Source: Bacteroidota bacterium (lineage in GTDB: Bacteria > Bacteroidota > Bacteroidia > Chitinophagales > Chitinophagaceae). Taken from it: a stretch of DNA of 37,767 nucleotides. The notes under the pieces were generated by a model. It did not search any database. It saw nothing but the letters and a program-made list of their open reading frames with translations, and had not been told where the DNA came from. Made by a program: the position numbers and the translations under genes. The stretch is from the NCBI GenBank assembly GCA_030706685.1, contig JAUZOA010000053.1, positions 1 to 37,767 on the forward strand. Direction: 5' to 3'. The stretch's first letter is position 1. Each line of letters opens with the position of its first letter. This document shows positions 1-7,891 of the stretch, piece by piece.

Positions 1-4
1 AATT

Positions 5-195
5 ACGCTTAACCAGTTACAACATGATGGGCGAGACATCGTCGGGAAAGCGTCAGCGACGAGTCCGCCCTCAATACACGCTTAACCAGTTACAACATGA
101 TGGGCGAGACATCGTCGGGAAAGCGTCAGCGACGAGTCCGCCCTCAATACACGCTTAACCAGTTACAACATGATGGGCGAGACATCGTCGGGAAA
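5..195. repeat. 73-bp tandem repeat, about 2.6 copies, with internal imperfect hairpin
   Basis: Three copies begin at 5, 78 and 151 with the same ACGCTTAACCAG start. The first two are complete 73-bp units that look identical by eye, and the third breaks off at 195. Each full unit carries an imperfect inverted repeat: in copy 1 the left arm is 26-44, the loop 45-56 and the right arm 57-72, with complementary blocks GGGCG/CGCCC, GAC/GTC and TCGTCG/CGACGA. The third copy has only the left arm. No protein-coding capacity was recognised. It lies downstream of the minus-strand tRNA-Cys terminator. Function unknown. Confidence 0.9.
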
Positions 196-230
196 AGACC
201 TGCCAATTAAGTTTTAACAGGTCGTTGCAT

Positions 231-262
231 AAAAAAACCGCCTGCGTAAACGCTTCGGCGGT
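231..262 (-). terminator. Rho-independent terminator after tRNA-Cys
   Basis: Read on the minus strand, ACCGCC (262-257) pairs with GGCGGT (242-237), and an inner GCG/CGC pair extends the stem. Seven T residues (237-231) follow at once. It sits 8 bases past the 3' end of the tRNA, as expected for a tRNA transcription unit ending here. Confidence 0.85.
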
Positions 263-269
263 CAATGGG

Positions 270-340
270 AGGTCCCGAGCGGATTCGAACCGCTGTAGGA
301 GCTTTTGCAGAGCTCTGCCTAGCCACTCGGCCACAGGACC
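270..340 (-). tRNA. tRNA-Cys (anticodon GCA)
   Basis: On the minus strand the 71-nt sequence folds as a standard tRNA. The acceptor GGTCCTG pairs with CGGGACC (one G-T pair). The anticodon stem GAGCT/AGCTC encloses the loop CTGCAAA, with anticodon GCA at 308-306. The T arm contains GGTTCGAATCC. The discriminator base is U, which is typical of tRNA-Cys. The terminal CCA is not encoded. A terminator follows and a TATATTTG box lies about 60 bases upstream. Confidence 0.96.
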
Positions 341-381
341 CTTTCTATTTAAGATTTCAAATTTTATATTTAATATTTAGA

Positions 382-413
382 TTTGAATCTTAAAGCGGGC
401 AAATATACATTTT
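382..413 (+). promoter_or_regulatory. Candidate promoter for the nucleoside phosphorylase gene
   Basis: TTTG at 382-385, then 20 bases, then TACATTTT at 406-413, fits the Bacteroidota housekeeping pattern TTTG-N19/21-TAnnTTTG with one mismatch. Transcription would start near 420. This places the TTG codon at 414 upstream of the RNA start and supports ATG 447 as the true start. Confidence 0.5.
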
Positions 414-420
414 TTGCCCG
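396..420. promoter_or_regulatory. Palindrome overlapping two divergent -7 boxes
   Basis: CGGGCAAA (396-403) and TTTGCCCG (413-420) form an 8-bp perfect inverted repeat around 9 bases. The centre carries the plus-strand -7 box (406-413). The left arm plus centre gives TATATTTG on the minus strand (407-400), a perfect -7 box pointing to the tRNA-Cys. It could be an operator or a symmetric core of two promoters. No regulator is identified. Confidence 0.4.
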
Positions 421-446
421 ATTCCCTTACTAAAGAACGCCTAATC

Positions 447-1328
447 ATGAGCCGTATTGCCGAGTCAGAACTGATCATCAACCCAAGAGGCGCTGTCTAT
501 CATCTTGACCTGCGGCCCGAAGAGATAGCCGGTACGGTGATCACCGTCGGCGACCCCGACAGGGTAAAAGAAATCAGCCAGCACTTTGACTCCATAGAAG
601 TAAAAGCACAGCATCGTGAATTCATTACCCATACAGGATACGTAGGCAAAAAAAAGCTGACGGTACTGTCTTCCGGCATCGGCCCGGACAATATTGATAT
701 CGTCATGAACGAGCTCGATGCCCTGGCCAATATTGACCTGGAAACAAGACAAATAAAGAATAAGCTCCATTCCCTCAACATCATCCGCCTCGGCACTTCA
801 GGTTCCCTGCAGGCCGATATCCCGGTCGACAGCTTTGTAGCCTCCACGCATGGGCTCGGGATTGATAACCTCCTGAATTTTTATCGCCATGAGCAAAATG
901 ATGAGGAAAGACAATTATTGCAGTCTTTTGTCACCCATACACAGATACAGGGGGAGATGAGCCATCCTTATATCAGCAGTGCCGCTGCTTCTTTGATCAA
1001 GCATTTTGTGAAAGGGTTTCATCTCGGCATTACCGTTACCTGCCCCGGTTTCTATGGCCCGCAGGGAAGGATATTGCGGTTGGGTGTCCGGAATCCGGAA
1101 CTGATCAACCGGCTGACCGATTTTCGCTTCGGCCAGCACCGTATCACCAATTTTGAAATGGAGACTTCCGCCATCTATGGCCTTGGCAAATTGCTTGGGC
1201 ATAATTGCCTTGCGATAAATGCTATCGTGGCCAACCGGGTGCAAAAAGAATTTTCAAAGGATGGCAAAGCGACTATCAAGAAACTCATCACGAAATTTCT
1301 TGAGATATTCAGCGAAATGCCATCATGA
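447..1328 (+). CDS. Nucleoside phosphorylase (PNP/UDP family 1)
   Basis: The 293-residue product matches the PNP_UDP_1 family, which cleaves a nucleoside with phosphate to base and ribose-1-phosphate in the cytoplasm. Visible family marks are the N-terminal VITVGDPDRVKEIS phosphate-binding segment, the SSGIGPDN stretch, the RLGTSGSLQ strand-turn, and FEMETSAIYGLG near the C-terminus, where the Met-Glu pair binds the ribose. The spacing is closer to uridine phosphorylase than to hexameric PNP, but the base preferred cannot be read from sequence. ATG 447 is chosen over an upstream TTG at 414 because a candidate promoter overlaps 414 and homologues start near MSRIAESEL-like sequences. The next gene, dapF, follows 39 bases later on the same strand. 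Confidence 0.9.
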   Translation: MSRIAESELIINPRGAVYHLDLRPEEIAGTVITVGDPDRVKEISQHFDSIEVKAQHREFITHTGYVGKKKLTVLSSGIGPDNIDIVMNELDALANIDLETRQIKNKLHSLNIIRLGTSGSLQADIPVDSFVASTHGLGIDNLLNFYRHEQNDEERQLLQSFVTHTQIQGEMSHPYISSAAASLIKHFVKGFHLGITVTCPGFYGPQGRILRLGVRNPELINRLTDFRFGQHRITNFEMETSAIYGLGKLLGHNCLAINAIVANRVQKEFSKDGKATIKKLITKFLEIFSEMPS

Positions 1329-1332
1329 AGAT

Positions 1333-1340
1333 TAAATTTG
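1333..1340 (+). promoter_or_regulatory. Possible internal -7 box before dapF
   Basis: TAAATTTG is a perfect match to the Bacteroidota -7 element and lies 27 bases before the dapF ATG at 1368. No TTTG is present at the -33 distance, so this is a weak or supplementary promoter at best. It overlaps the alternative TTG start at 1338, which argues against that start. Confidence 0.3.
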
Positions 1341-1367
1341 CAGCCTGATACCACCACATTATATTTC

Positions 1368-2153
1368 ATGACAGTTAATTTTTGCAAATACCAGGGTACC
1401 GGCAATGATTTTATCCTGCTCGACAACAGGAAGCACGAATATTCCTCCCTGACTACCGACCAGATACGCCGTTTATGCGACAGGCGTTTTGGCATCGGCG
1501 CCGACGGGCTGATGATGCTGAATGAAAAACCAGGTTATGATTTCGAAATGAGATACTTTAACTCCGACGGCCGGGAAGCAAGCATGTGCGGCAATGGCGG
1601 AAGATGCATCACCAAATTTGCCTATCACCTCGACATCCACCGCAACGATTATAAATTCTGGGCCGCGGATGGCGATCATGAATCGGAAATAGATCCGGAC
1701 GGAACCGTTTCACTGAAAATGATAAACGTGGACCAGGTAAAAAAGAAATCCGGCGATTTTATATTAAATACCGGCTCACCTCATTACGTAAAACTCGTGA
1801 CCGATGTGATGGACCTTGATGTTTATAAAAAGGGACGCGATATCCGTTACAGCAAAGACTATGAAGAAGAAGGCATAAATGTAAATTTTGTAGAGCAGGC
1901 AGGCGAACACGAGATTATCGTGCGTACGTATGAGCGGGGCGTGGAAGATGAAACTTATTCCTGTGGTACAGGGGTAGTAGCTTCCGCGTTGGTTTGCTAT
2001 CACAATGAAAATGGATTTAATGAAGTACAGGTAAAGACCCTGGGCGGCACGCTGGCAGTTGAATTTGAGCGGCTCGACGATGATCATTATTCCAATATCT
2101 GGATCACGGGGCCGGCAGAGAAGGTTTTTGAAGGGGTGGCTGACGTGAAATGA
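1368..2153 (+). CDS. dapF: Diaminopimelate epimerase
   Basis: The 261-residue enzyme converts LL- to meso-diaminopimelate in lysine and peptidoglycan synthesis. Both catalytic cysteines are present in their classic settings: Cys74 in MCGNGGRC and Cys199 in YSCGTG. The N-terminal FCKYQGTGNDFILLDN segment is also diagnostic. The length is at the short end of the usual 270-280. ATG 1368 is preferred to the in-frame TTG at 1338 because MTVNFCKYQGTGND matches the usual DapF start. It is co-directional with the nucleoside phosphorylase gene and may be co-transcribed with it. Confidence 0.97.
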   Translation: MTVNFCKYQGTGNDFILLDNRKHEYSSLTTDQIRRLCDRRFGIGADGLMMLNEKPGYDFEMRYFNSDGREASMCGNGGRCITKFAYHLDIHRNDYKFWAADGDHESEIDPDGTVSLKMINVDQVKKKSGDFILNTGSPHYVKLVTDVMDLDVYKKGRDIRYSKDYEEEGINVNFVEQAGEHEIIVRTYERGVEDETYSCGTGVVASALVCYHNENGFNEVQVKTLGGTLAVEFERLDDDHYSNIWITGPAEKVFEGVADVK

Positions 2154-2265
2154 GATTTTAATTAATAATTATTAATTGATAATCCCTGGTACTTTCCCTT
2201 AATTCCGGATTTCATTCCTGGTTCCCAATCCGTAATTCATAATTCCCAATCCCTACTGGTAAAAT
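2154..2265. repeat. AT-rich intergenic stretch with perfect 18-bp palindrome
   Basis: Directly after the dapF stop lies AATTAATAATTATTAATT (2160-2177), a perfect palindrome. It is followed by pieces such as TAATTCATAATTCCC (2232-2246) that look like partly decayed short repeats. No promoter of the TAnnTTTG type was found before the NUDIX gene. Function unknown. Confidence 0.55.
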
Positions 2266-2730
2266 ATGAACAAGTTCAACCTGAGAGTTTATGGCATTCT
2301 CATCAATGACCAGAAACAAGTATTGGTAAGCGATGAGTTTATCCGCGGTAATTATTATACAAAATTCCCCGGCGGCGGACTGGAGTTTGGAGAAGGCACC
2401 CGGGATTGCCTCGGGCGGGAATTCCTGGAAGAAATGAATTTGCGGGTAGAAGTAGGCGAACATATTTATACGACCGACTATTTCCAGATGTCCGCGTTCA
2501 ACCCGGAACACCAGATCATTTCCATCTATTATTTTGCCAAAGCGCTCGAAGAAATAAGTGTTCCCCTAAGAAATAAACCTTTTGATTTTGACGAAAAGCA
2601 ACTGGCCGTTTACCGGGAAAAAAATGAAATAGAAACTTTCCGGTTTATTGACTGGGCCCATTTTTCTGAAGAATCAGTAACGCTTCCGATTGATAAGATT
2701 GTGGCGGGGAAGGTGAAGGGGAGGTTTTAG
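2266..2730 (+). CDS. NUDIX hydrolase
   Basis: The 154-residue protein carries a Nudix box at about residues 37-59: G-x5-E-x7-R-E-F-L-E-E-x-N-L. The usual glycine near the end of the box is replaced by Asn, while the metal-binding REFLEE core is intact. Such proteins hydrolyse nucleoside diphosphates linked to another moiety; the substrate cannot be told. The N-terminal strand NLRVYGILINDQKQVLVSDE is typical of small single-domain members. It is convergent with the transporter gene that ends 7 bases downstream on the other strand. Confidence 0.9.
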   Translation: MNKFNLRVYGILINDQKQVLVSDEFIRGNYYTKFPGGGLEFGEGTRDCLGREFLEEMNLRVEVGEHIYTTDYFQMSAFNPEHQIISIYYFAKALEEISVPLRNKPFDFDEKQLAVYREKNEIETFRFIDWAHFSEESVTLPIDKIVAGKVKGRF

Positions 2731-2737
2731 CTGTTGG

Positions 2738-3547
2738 CTAGCCGGCTGCGGGTATATTGGCAAATCCGTCATCTTCCTGTCCCATGGCTGACCGTTTCAT
2801 CTTTGCCGCTGTCTCGTGCCCAAGATATTTTTCGATCCTTTTTTCAACTATATAAATGAGAGGCGTAAGAATAATGGCCATCGTGAATTTATAAATATAA
2901 TTCATCACACAGATACCCAATACTAATTGCCAGCTCCACCGCTTTCCTATTTTAAAAGCAATAAAGAGAACGATAAAACTGTCCACCAGTTGTGAGACCA
3001 ATGTAGAACCTGTCGCTCTCAGCCATATCTTCTTGTCGCCGGTTATTTTTTTTATCTTATGAAAGATGGTCACATCCACTATCTGGCTTACCAGGAAAGC
3101 GGTAAGACTTCCAAAGATGATCCACATTCCCTGGCCAAATATGGAATTGTACGCTTTCGACATATCGGGAACGCCATCGGCAACACCGGTAGAATACCAG
3201 AAATCGGCAGGCGGGACCCCCATTGACAAGTAGAACATAATAAAGGCATAACCGATCAGTATAACAGCCGTATAGGATATTCTTCTTACCGCTTTGGGAC
3301 CGAAATATTCATTGACGATATCCGTCATGACGAACTCGAGCGGCCATAATAAGACGCCACAGGTCAGGTTGAAGGATAAACCCTTTTCTCCAAAGAGGGT
3401 AAAGTTTACAGGATGAGCGCCAAAGAGTTTCTCCAGGGAAAATATTTTATTACCGATCGTTTCAGCGATCAGTGCATTGCAACAGAAGAAAGCCGTAAAG
3501 CCAAGAAAAAGTTTAGTGGGTTTGTGCTTAAGGATTGCGGTTACCAT
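2738..3547 (-). CDS. Queuosine precursor transporter, YhhQ/VUT family
   Basis: The integral membrane protein of 269 residues has about six hydrophobic segments. It shows the YhhQ (DUF165/VUT) hallmarks: an early ALIAETIGNKIF stretch, GVLLWPLEFVMTDIVNEYFG, the GSLTAFLVSQIVDVTIF helix, and LVSQLVDSFIVLFIAF. In E. coli YhhQ imports queuosine precursors preQ0/preQ1 for tRNA modification. No queuosine genes are next door here. The start at 3547 (MVTAILKHKP) is chosen over a codon 30 bases upstream; it overlaps the 3' end of the preceding membrane protein gene by 20 bases, suggesting translational coupling. A short loop between the second and third helices is longer than in E. coli YhhQ. Confidence 0.85.
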   Translation of the reverse strand: MVTAILKHKPTKLFLGFTAFFCCNALIAETIGNKIFSLEKLFGAHPVNFTLFGEKGLSFNLTCGVLLWPLEFVMTDIVNEYFGPKAVRRISYTAVILIGYAFIMFYLSMGVPPADFWYSTGVADGVPDMSKAYNSIFGQGMWIIFGSLTAFLVSQIVDVTIFHKIKKITGDKKIWLRATGSTLVSQLVDSFIVLFIAFKIGKRWSWQLVLGICVMNYIYKFTMAIILTPLIYIVEKRIEKYLGHETAAKMKRSAMGQEDDGFANIPAAG

Positions 3548-3824
3548 TCGAGAAAATAATATAAAATAATAAAACAAATAGAAACAAAATATTCGATACT
3601 ACCAACCATAAAGGAATAGTCAGTTTTTTGCGGGCGATTACAACCCCGAGATAACAAAGAAGCGTAACGGGGACGACCACCATGCCGATCACATGACCAA
3701 TGACAATAATCGTGGAAGTGATTGCTTCGTCATGTGTCCAGTTCTTTATAAGCAGGGATAAGGAGAGCAAAAAACTAATACCGCAGATAAAGGAGAGACG
3801 TGATAAAAATAAAAGCCAGCGCAT
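3528..3824 (-). CDS. Small membrane protein, unknown function
   Basis: The 98-residue product has three strongly hydrophobic segments: residues about 5-25, 40-62 and 72-92 (FLFVLLFYIIF). No family was recognised. It is upstream of and overlaps the YhhQ-type transporter by 20 bases, so the two probably form one operon. ATG 3824 is chosen; an in-frame TTG at 3842 would add six residues. The plus-strand glycosyltransferase gene begins 39 bases away in the opposite direction, so both promoters must fit in a very short gap. Confidence 0.65.
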   Translation of the reverse strand: MRWLLFLSRLSFICGISFLLSLSLLIKNWTHDEAITSTIIVIGHVIGMVVVPVTLLCYLGVVIARKKLTIPLWLVVSNILFLFVLLFYIIFSNGNRNP

Positions 3825-3862
3825 AAGGCGTAAATTTATCAACTATTTGTAATATTATCCTG

Positions 3863-4966
3863 ATGAAAAATTTCTTAAGTGTGGTTTGGTACCGTGTATT
3901 ACCGCCCGCCTATGGCGGCCAGAAAGGGATCGCGCTTTTCAATCAATACCTGGGAAAGAAAGTTCCGCTGACTTGTTTATGTTCACACGACAATGTTCCC
4001 GGTAAAGATCTTTCTTATCAAGTAGTAAACGTGTTGCCCGTTTCACGTTTCCAGTTCTGGGACCCCTTAACCCGGAAAAAGATACTTGCCCGGATCCGGG
4101 AGCAATCATTCTCGCATATTATTATTGAGCATCCTTATCATGCATGGATAGGAAAATATATAAAAAAAACCGGAACCCGGTTCATCGTTCATGCGCATAA
4201 TATTGAGCATCTCCGGATGAAAGCAAGAGGTAAATTCTGGTGGTGGCTGGTGAAAGGAACCGAGCAAAGAGCTTTTGCACTGGCGGATCATATTCTTTTT
4301 AAAACGGAATCGGATCAATCTATGGCCATTGAATTGTTTGGCATCTTACCCGGGAAATGCATGGTTGTTCCTTATGGTACCCTTGAGAAAGAACAACCTG
4401 CTGCCCATCCTGAAACCAGGAGAGATCTCATGCGTAAACATGAAATAAGCCCCGATGAAAAAATCATCCTATTCGCGGGAACCCTGGATTATGAGCCCAA
4501 TGCCCGCGCGCTTGAAAATATCCTGGAAGATGTGATACCCCCGCTGATGAAAAAACGGTTCCGCTTCCGGTTGCTGATCTGCGGCGCATGCCCGCCCGCT
4601 ACATTAACCTTGCTGAATTCGCTGGATCATGTGACGGCGACGGGCTTTGTTCCCTGTATAGAAGATTACCTGCAATCGGCTGATGTGTTCATCAACCCCG
4701 TGTTAAGCGGTTCGGGCATACAGACAAAAAACATAGAAGCTATTGCCAGCGGCTGCAATGTTGCCACCACCGCTTTCGCGGCTAATGGCCTGCCACGTTA
4801 CCTGTCAGGCACAAAAGTATTTGTATCCAACGATCATGACTGGGAACGTTTTGCGGATAATATCATCATGGCTGCATCGCGCCCCGCGATCGTACCGCAG
4901 CAATTTTATGATGAATATAACTGGCAAAACATTATTGACAAGTTCCTGGAAAAGGCGGACGGGTAG
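3863..4966 (+). CDS. Glycosyltransferase, GT4-like (GT-B fold)
   Basis: The 367-residue protein has two Rossmann-like halves. The N-terminal half has PPAYGGQKGIALF, the acceptor-side glycine loop. The C-terminal half has IILFAGTLDYEPNARALE and the donor-binding motif GSGIQTKNIEAIASG at about residues 283-297, the GT4 equivalent of the E-x7-E region (here N-I-E-A-I). It likely transfers a nucleotide sugar to a cell-surface glycan or lipid; the sugar is unknown. It stands alone, divergent from the YhhQ operon and followed by a 294-base gap. Confidence 0.85.
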   Translation: MKNFLSVVWYRVLPPAYGGQKGIALFNQYLGKKVPLTCLCSHDNVPGKDLSYQVVNVLPVSRFQFWDPLTRKKILARIREQSFSHIIIEHPYHAWIGKYIKKTGTRFIVHAHNIEHLRMKARGKFWWWLVKGTEQRAFALADHILFKTESDQSMAIELFGILPGKCMVVPYGTLEKEQPAAHPETRRDLMRKHEISPDEKIILFAGTLDYEPNARALENILEDVIPPLMKKRFRFRLLICGACPPATLTLLNSLDHVTATGFVPCIEDYLQSADVFINPVLSGSGIQTKNIEAIASGCNVATTAFAANGLPRYLSGTKVFVSNDHDWERFADNIIMAASRPAIVPQQFYDEYNWQNIIDKFLEKADG

Positions 4967-4991
4967 AAATAGTATATTTTGTTGAACGTGC

Positions 4992-5072
4992 TTTCCCGCT
5001 AAGGCATATTAGAACGCTAAGAAATTTAAATTGACTGTAATTTACCTTTTGAGCTTAGGTCTTTGCGGGAAA
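4992..5072. repeat. Inverted repeat with CGCTAAG motifs
   Basis: TTTCCCGC (4992-4999) and GCGGGAAA (5065-5072) are perfect inverted arms. Between them are two CGCTAAG copies and a CTTAGG facing the other way. This resembles the widespread environmental-bacteria intergenic motif built from CGCTAAG and GCAAAG units. No coding potential was seen. Confidence 0.6.
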
Positions 5073-5092
5073 TATTTATTTTTTCAAAATAG

Positions 5093-5162
5093 CCGGTAAG
5101 ACGACAAGACGGTAAGGTTTGATTTACCAGTCGTTTTTCTTATCGTCTTCCCGACTTCCCGG
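5093..5162. repeat. Imperfect inverted repeat, purine-rich GGAAGAC type
   Basis: A 24-base left arm (5093-5116) and 24-base right arm (5139-5162) pair at 19 of 24 positions around a 22-base loop. The arms are made of CCGG, AAGACG and TAAG blocks. Related purine-rich units occur at 33451-33490 and around 34796-34830. The remainder of the gap 4967-5260 shows no gene. Confidence 0.6.
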
Positions 5163-5260
5163 CAAACTGGTACATTACCTAAATAGCTGACTACCCGTCG
5201 CAGGAATAAAAGATGTTATCGCAAAAAACCATTTATTTTGTCCCCTAAATCATTTGGTTC

Positions 5261-7795
5261 ATGAAATCCATCAACTGGAAAAAGATACTACCGCATGTTA
5301 TTGCCGTTGCCGTTTTTGTGATCATTGCGGCTATTTTCTGCAGACCCTCCCTCGAAGGAAAAGTACTTTACCAGCATGATATCATGCAATATGACGCCGC
5401 GAGCAAGGATATAGCTGATTATGCAGCCAAACATGGTAAAGCTCCGTTATGGACCAATAATATGTTTAGCGGCATGCCTACTTACCAGATATGGATGCCG
5501 GCTAATAATGTTCTTCCTACTTATGTAAATAAGGTATTGACCCTTGGCTTGCCTCAACCCATGCAGTTCTTTTTCCTTGCCTGTATTTTGTTTTATTTTC
5601 TTTCACAGGTAGCAAGGGTGAATCCGTACATTGGTGTTTTAGGTTCCCTGGCTTTTGGCTATTCCACTTACAATATCGGGATGATTACGGCCGGCCATGT
5701 CACCCAGATGTGGTGTGTAGCCTATATGCCGGCGATGCTGGGTTCCCTGATGCTGATCTACCGGAAAAAATATTTGATCGGTACGGCGATGCTGGCATTG
5801 TTTACGGCAACGCAGATTGGTTTGAACCACCTGCAGGTAACTTATTATTTATTCTTCATACTGGCCTTTTATACTATCGCGTGCATCATCCAATGGATAA
5901 AAAACAAGGAATACGGCCATCTTATAAAATCACTGGCATTAACCGCTGTCGCTGCATTGACAGGTGTGATGGTGAATGCGGTTTCTTTGCTGACTACTTA
6001 TGAATACTCCAAAGACACAATCAGGGGGGGCTCTTTGTCCCTGAAAGATACTACTGCGGCAAGTTCGACAGGTCTCACCAAGGATTATGCTTTTTCCTAT
6101 AGTTATAAGCCTATGGAAACATTTACCGTCATGTTTCCCCGTATTTACGGTGGCAGTGATGGGAACAGGGAGATCGGTGAGGATTCCAAAGTAAACCAGG
6201 CGCTGGCCGATGCGCCCCAGCAAATAGCACAACAACTCAATGGCATACAAAACGGGTATTGGGGAGGTCTTCCTTACACCGCTGGTCCGCCTTATTATGG
6301 CGTTATTACCTGTTTTTTGTTTATCGTCTTTCTTTTTTTTATTCCCGGGGCAACAAAATGGTGGATCGTTGCTATCAGCGCTTTCGCCATATTACTATCA
6401 TGGGGTAAATCTTTTTCCGCATTCAATTATTTTATTTTCGATCATTTGCCGCTTTATAATAAGTTCAGGGCGCCTTCCATGAGCCTCGTCATACCACAAT
6501 TATTATGGCCATTCGCCGCCATTCTTGCTTTGCAGCAGGTAATCGTACAGAGAGAGAACCCGGATACATGGAAAAAATTAAAGAAAGCCGGCATTACCGC
6601 GGCAGCCGTTATCGTAATTATGCTGATGGCCTACCTGTCATTCAGTTACCTGGATGACGGATCTAAACAATTAAAAGAACAGATGGCCACCCAGAATGCG
6701 CAAGTCAGCGGGCCCGTTCTAAACGTAGTGAAGTCATTGACCGAAGACCGGAAAAATATTTTTCTCCAGGATATACTGAAGGCAATAGCGATCGCCGGGG
6801 TTTTCTTTGTTGTGCTTGCTCTTTATGCAAGAAATAAAATCAAGAAGGAGACATGGTTGCTGGCCGCCGCGATTATTTTAGTGTTAATAGACCTCTTACC
6901 AGTAGACAGCCTTTACCTGAATAAACAGGCAAACGGTGAAGATGCGTGGTCTGAAGGAGATGAAACAACAAGCAAAGAAAGAATAATGGGAAAAGCAGAC
7001 GAGCAAATCCTGAAAGATACAGGCTGGTACCGGGTATTGGACCTGTCTGGCGGCAGTCCCTTTGCCGATGCTTCCGCTTCATATTTTCATCATTCAATAG
7101 GCGGATACCATGCTGCCAAGATAGGCCGCTACCAGGACCTGATTGAAAACAAGCTTACTGGTGAGCTTCGCTTATTATACAATGATTCAACTATTGGAAC
7201 AGGCCTGAATCAATCCCGCTATACCGGGCTAAATATGCTCAATACAAAGTATATTATTTTCCCGGGTGCCAATGCTAACCAGCCACCTGGCATCCAGGTC
7301 AACCTCAATGCACTTGGCCCCTGCTGGTTTGTCCACCAGGTTCGTTTTGCTGCCAACCTGAAGGATGAAATGAATGCCCTTAATGGACTGGATGCATCGC
7401 AAACAGCCATCGTACCCGCCGGTGATCAGAGCAAGATAACGCAACCGGTATATGACTCTTCGGCTAAGATTGAAAAAGTAAGGAATGGCGACGACCACAA
7501 TATGGTTACCTATAAATCATCTGCTACGACTACACAGTTTGCCGTTTTCAGCGAAGTCTATTATTCCGAAGGATGGAATGCGTATATAGATGGCAAAAAA
7601 ACAGATTATGTAAAAACCGATTATACGCTCAGGGGCATGAATGTACCGGCAGGAAACCATACAATTGAATTCAAATTTGAACCGTCCTCCTTTGAACGCG
7701 GAAAACTAATAACAAGTATTGGTCAAATACTGGTGTTGTTGTTGCTGGCCGCGGGAATCTTTTTTGAAATTAGAGACAGCAAGAAAACAGTGTAA
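5261..7795 (+). CDS. YfhO-family multi-pass membrane protein
   Basis: The 844-residue protein has an N-terminal membrane anchor (residues about 10-28), then DIMQYDAASKDI and the family mark FSGMPTYQIWMP. About a dozen hydrophobic helices follow up to residue 535, including one at FFIPGATKWWIVAISAF. The hydrophilic C-terminal domain has FAVFSEVYYSEGWNAYIDGK and ends with a last helix (LVLLLLAAGIFFEI). YfhO relatives are GT-C-like proteins; in Firmicutes YfhO takes part in glycosylating lipoteichoic acid. In Bacteroidota the role is unproven but is probably sugar transfer from a lipid carrier outside the membrane. It is convergent with a GT2 gene, and its stop codon lies at the foot of a long hairpin. 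Confidence 0.85.
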   Translation: MKSINWKKILPHVIAVAVFVIIAAIFCRPSLEGKVLYQHDIMQYDAASKDIADYAAKHGKAPLWTNNMFSGMPTYQIWMPANNVLPTYVNKVLTLGLPQPMQFFFLACILFYFLSQVARVNPYIGVLGSLAFGYSTYNIGMITAGHVTQMWCVAYMPAMLGSLMLIYRKKYLIGTAMLALFTATQIGLNHLQVTYYLFFILAFYTIACIIQWIKNKEYGHLIKSLALTAVAALTGVMVNAVSLLTTYEYSKDTIRGGSLSLKDTTAASSTGLTKDYAFSYSYKPMETFTVMFPRIYGGSDGNREIGEDSKVNQALADAPQQIAQQLNGIQNGYWGGLPYTAGPPYYGVITCFLFIVFLFFIPGATKWWIVAISAFAILLSWGKSFSAFNYFIFDHLPLYNKFRAPSMSLVIPQLLWPFAAILALQQVIVQRENPDTWKKLKKAGITAAAVIVIMLMAYLSFSYLDDGSKQLKEQMATQNAQVSGPVLNVVKSLTEDRKNIFLQDILKAIAIAGVFFVVLALYARNKIKKETWLLAAAIILVLIDLLPVDSLYLNKQANGEDAWSEGDETTSKERIMGKADEQILKDTGWYRVLDLSGGSPFADASASYFHHSIGGYHAAKIGRYQDLIENKLTGELRLLYNDSTIGTGLNQSRYTGLNMLNTKYIIFPGANANQPPGIQVNLNALGPCWFVHQVRFAANLKDEMNALNGLDASQTAIVPAGDQSKITQPVYDSSAKIEKVRNGDDHNMVTYKSSATTTQFAVFSEVYYSEGWNAYIDGKKTDYVKTDYTLRGMNVPAGNHTIEFKFEPSSFERGKLITSIGQILVLLLLAAGIFFEIRDSKKTV

Positions 7796-7891
7796 TGTAC
7801 GATGTTAGATGTACGATGTATGCCTCTCTGGCAATTGAAATGTCTTTTGAACTTTCGGAGAGGCGTACATCGTACATCTAACATCGTACAT
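7795..7891. terminator. Long hairpin between convergent genes (34-bp arms)
   Basis: The left arm 7795-7828 and right arm 7858-7891 are inverted copies of 34 bases with a single difference, which gives a G-U pair in RNA. The loop is 29 bases. Each arm contains two TGTACGATGT-type units separated by TAGA. The arms begin on the last base of the YfhO stop codon and end on the stop codon of the minus-strand GT2. It is symmetric and could stop transcription from both sides, but there is no T-tract beyond the stem. It may instead be a duplicated repeat element. Confidence 0.75.

Noticed and set aside
5-195. Three repeat copies as a CRISPR array
   Set aside because: The 73-bp units are contiguous with no unique spacers; it is a plain tandem duplication.
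396-420. GGGCAAA/TTTGCCC palindrome as a transcription terminator
   Set aside because: It is upstream of both neighbouring genes, not after one, and no T-tract follows the stem.
414-446. TTG 414 as start of the nucleoside phosphorylase
   Set aside because: It overlaps the candidate promoter and palindrome, and family homology begins after ATG 447.
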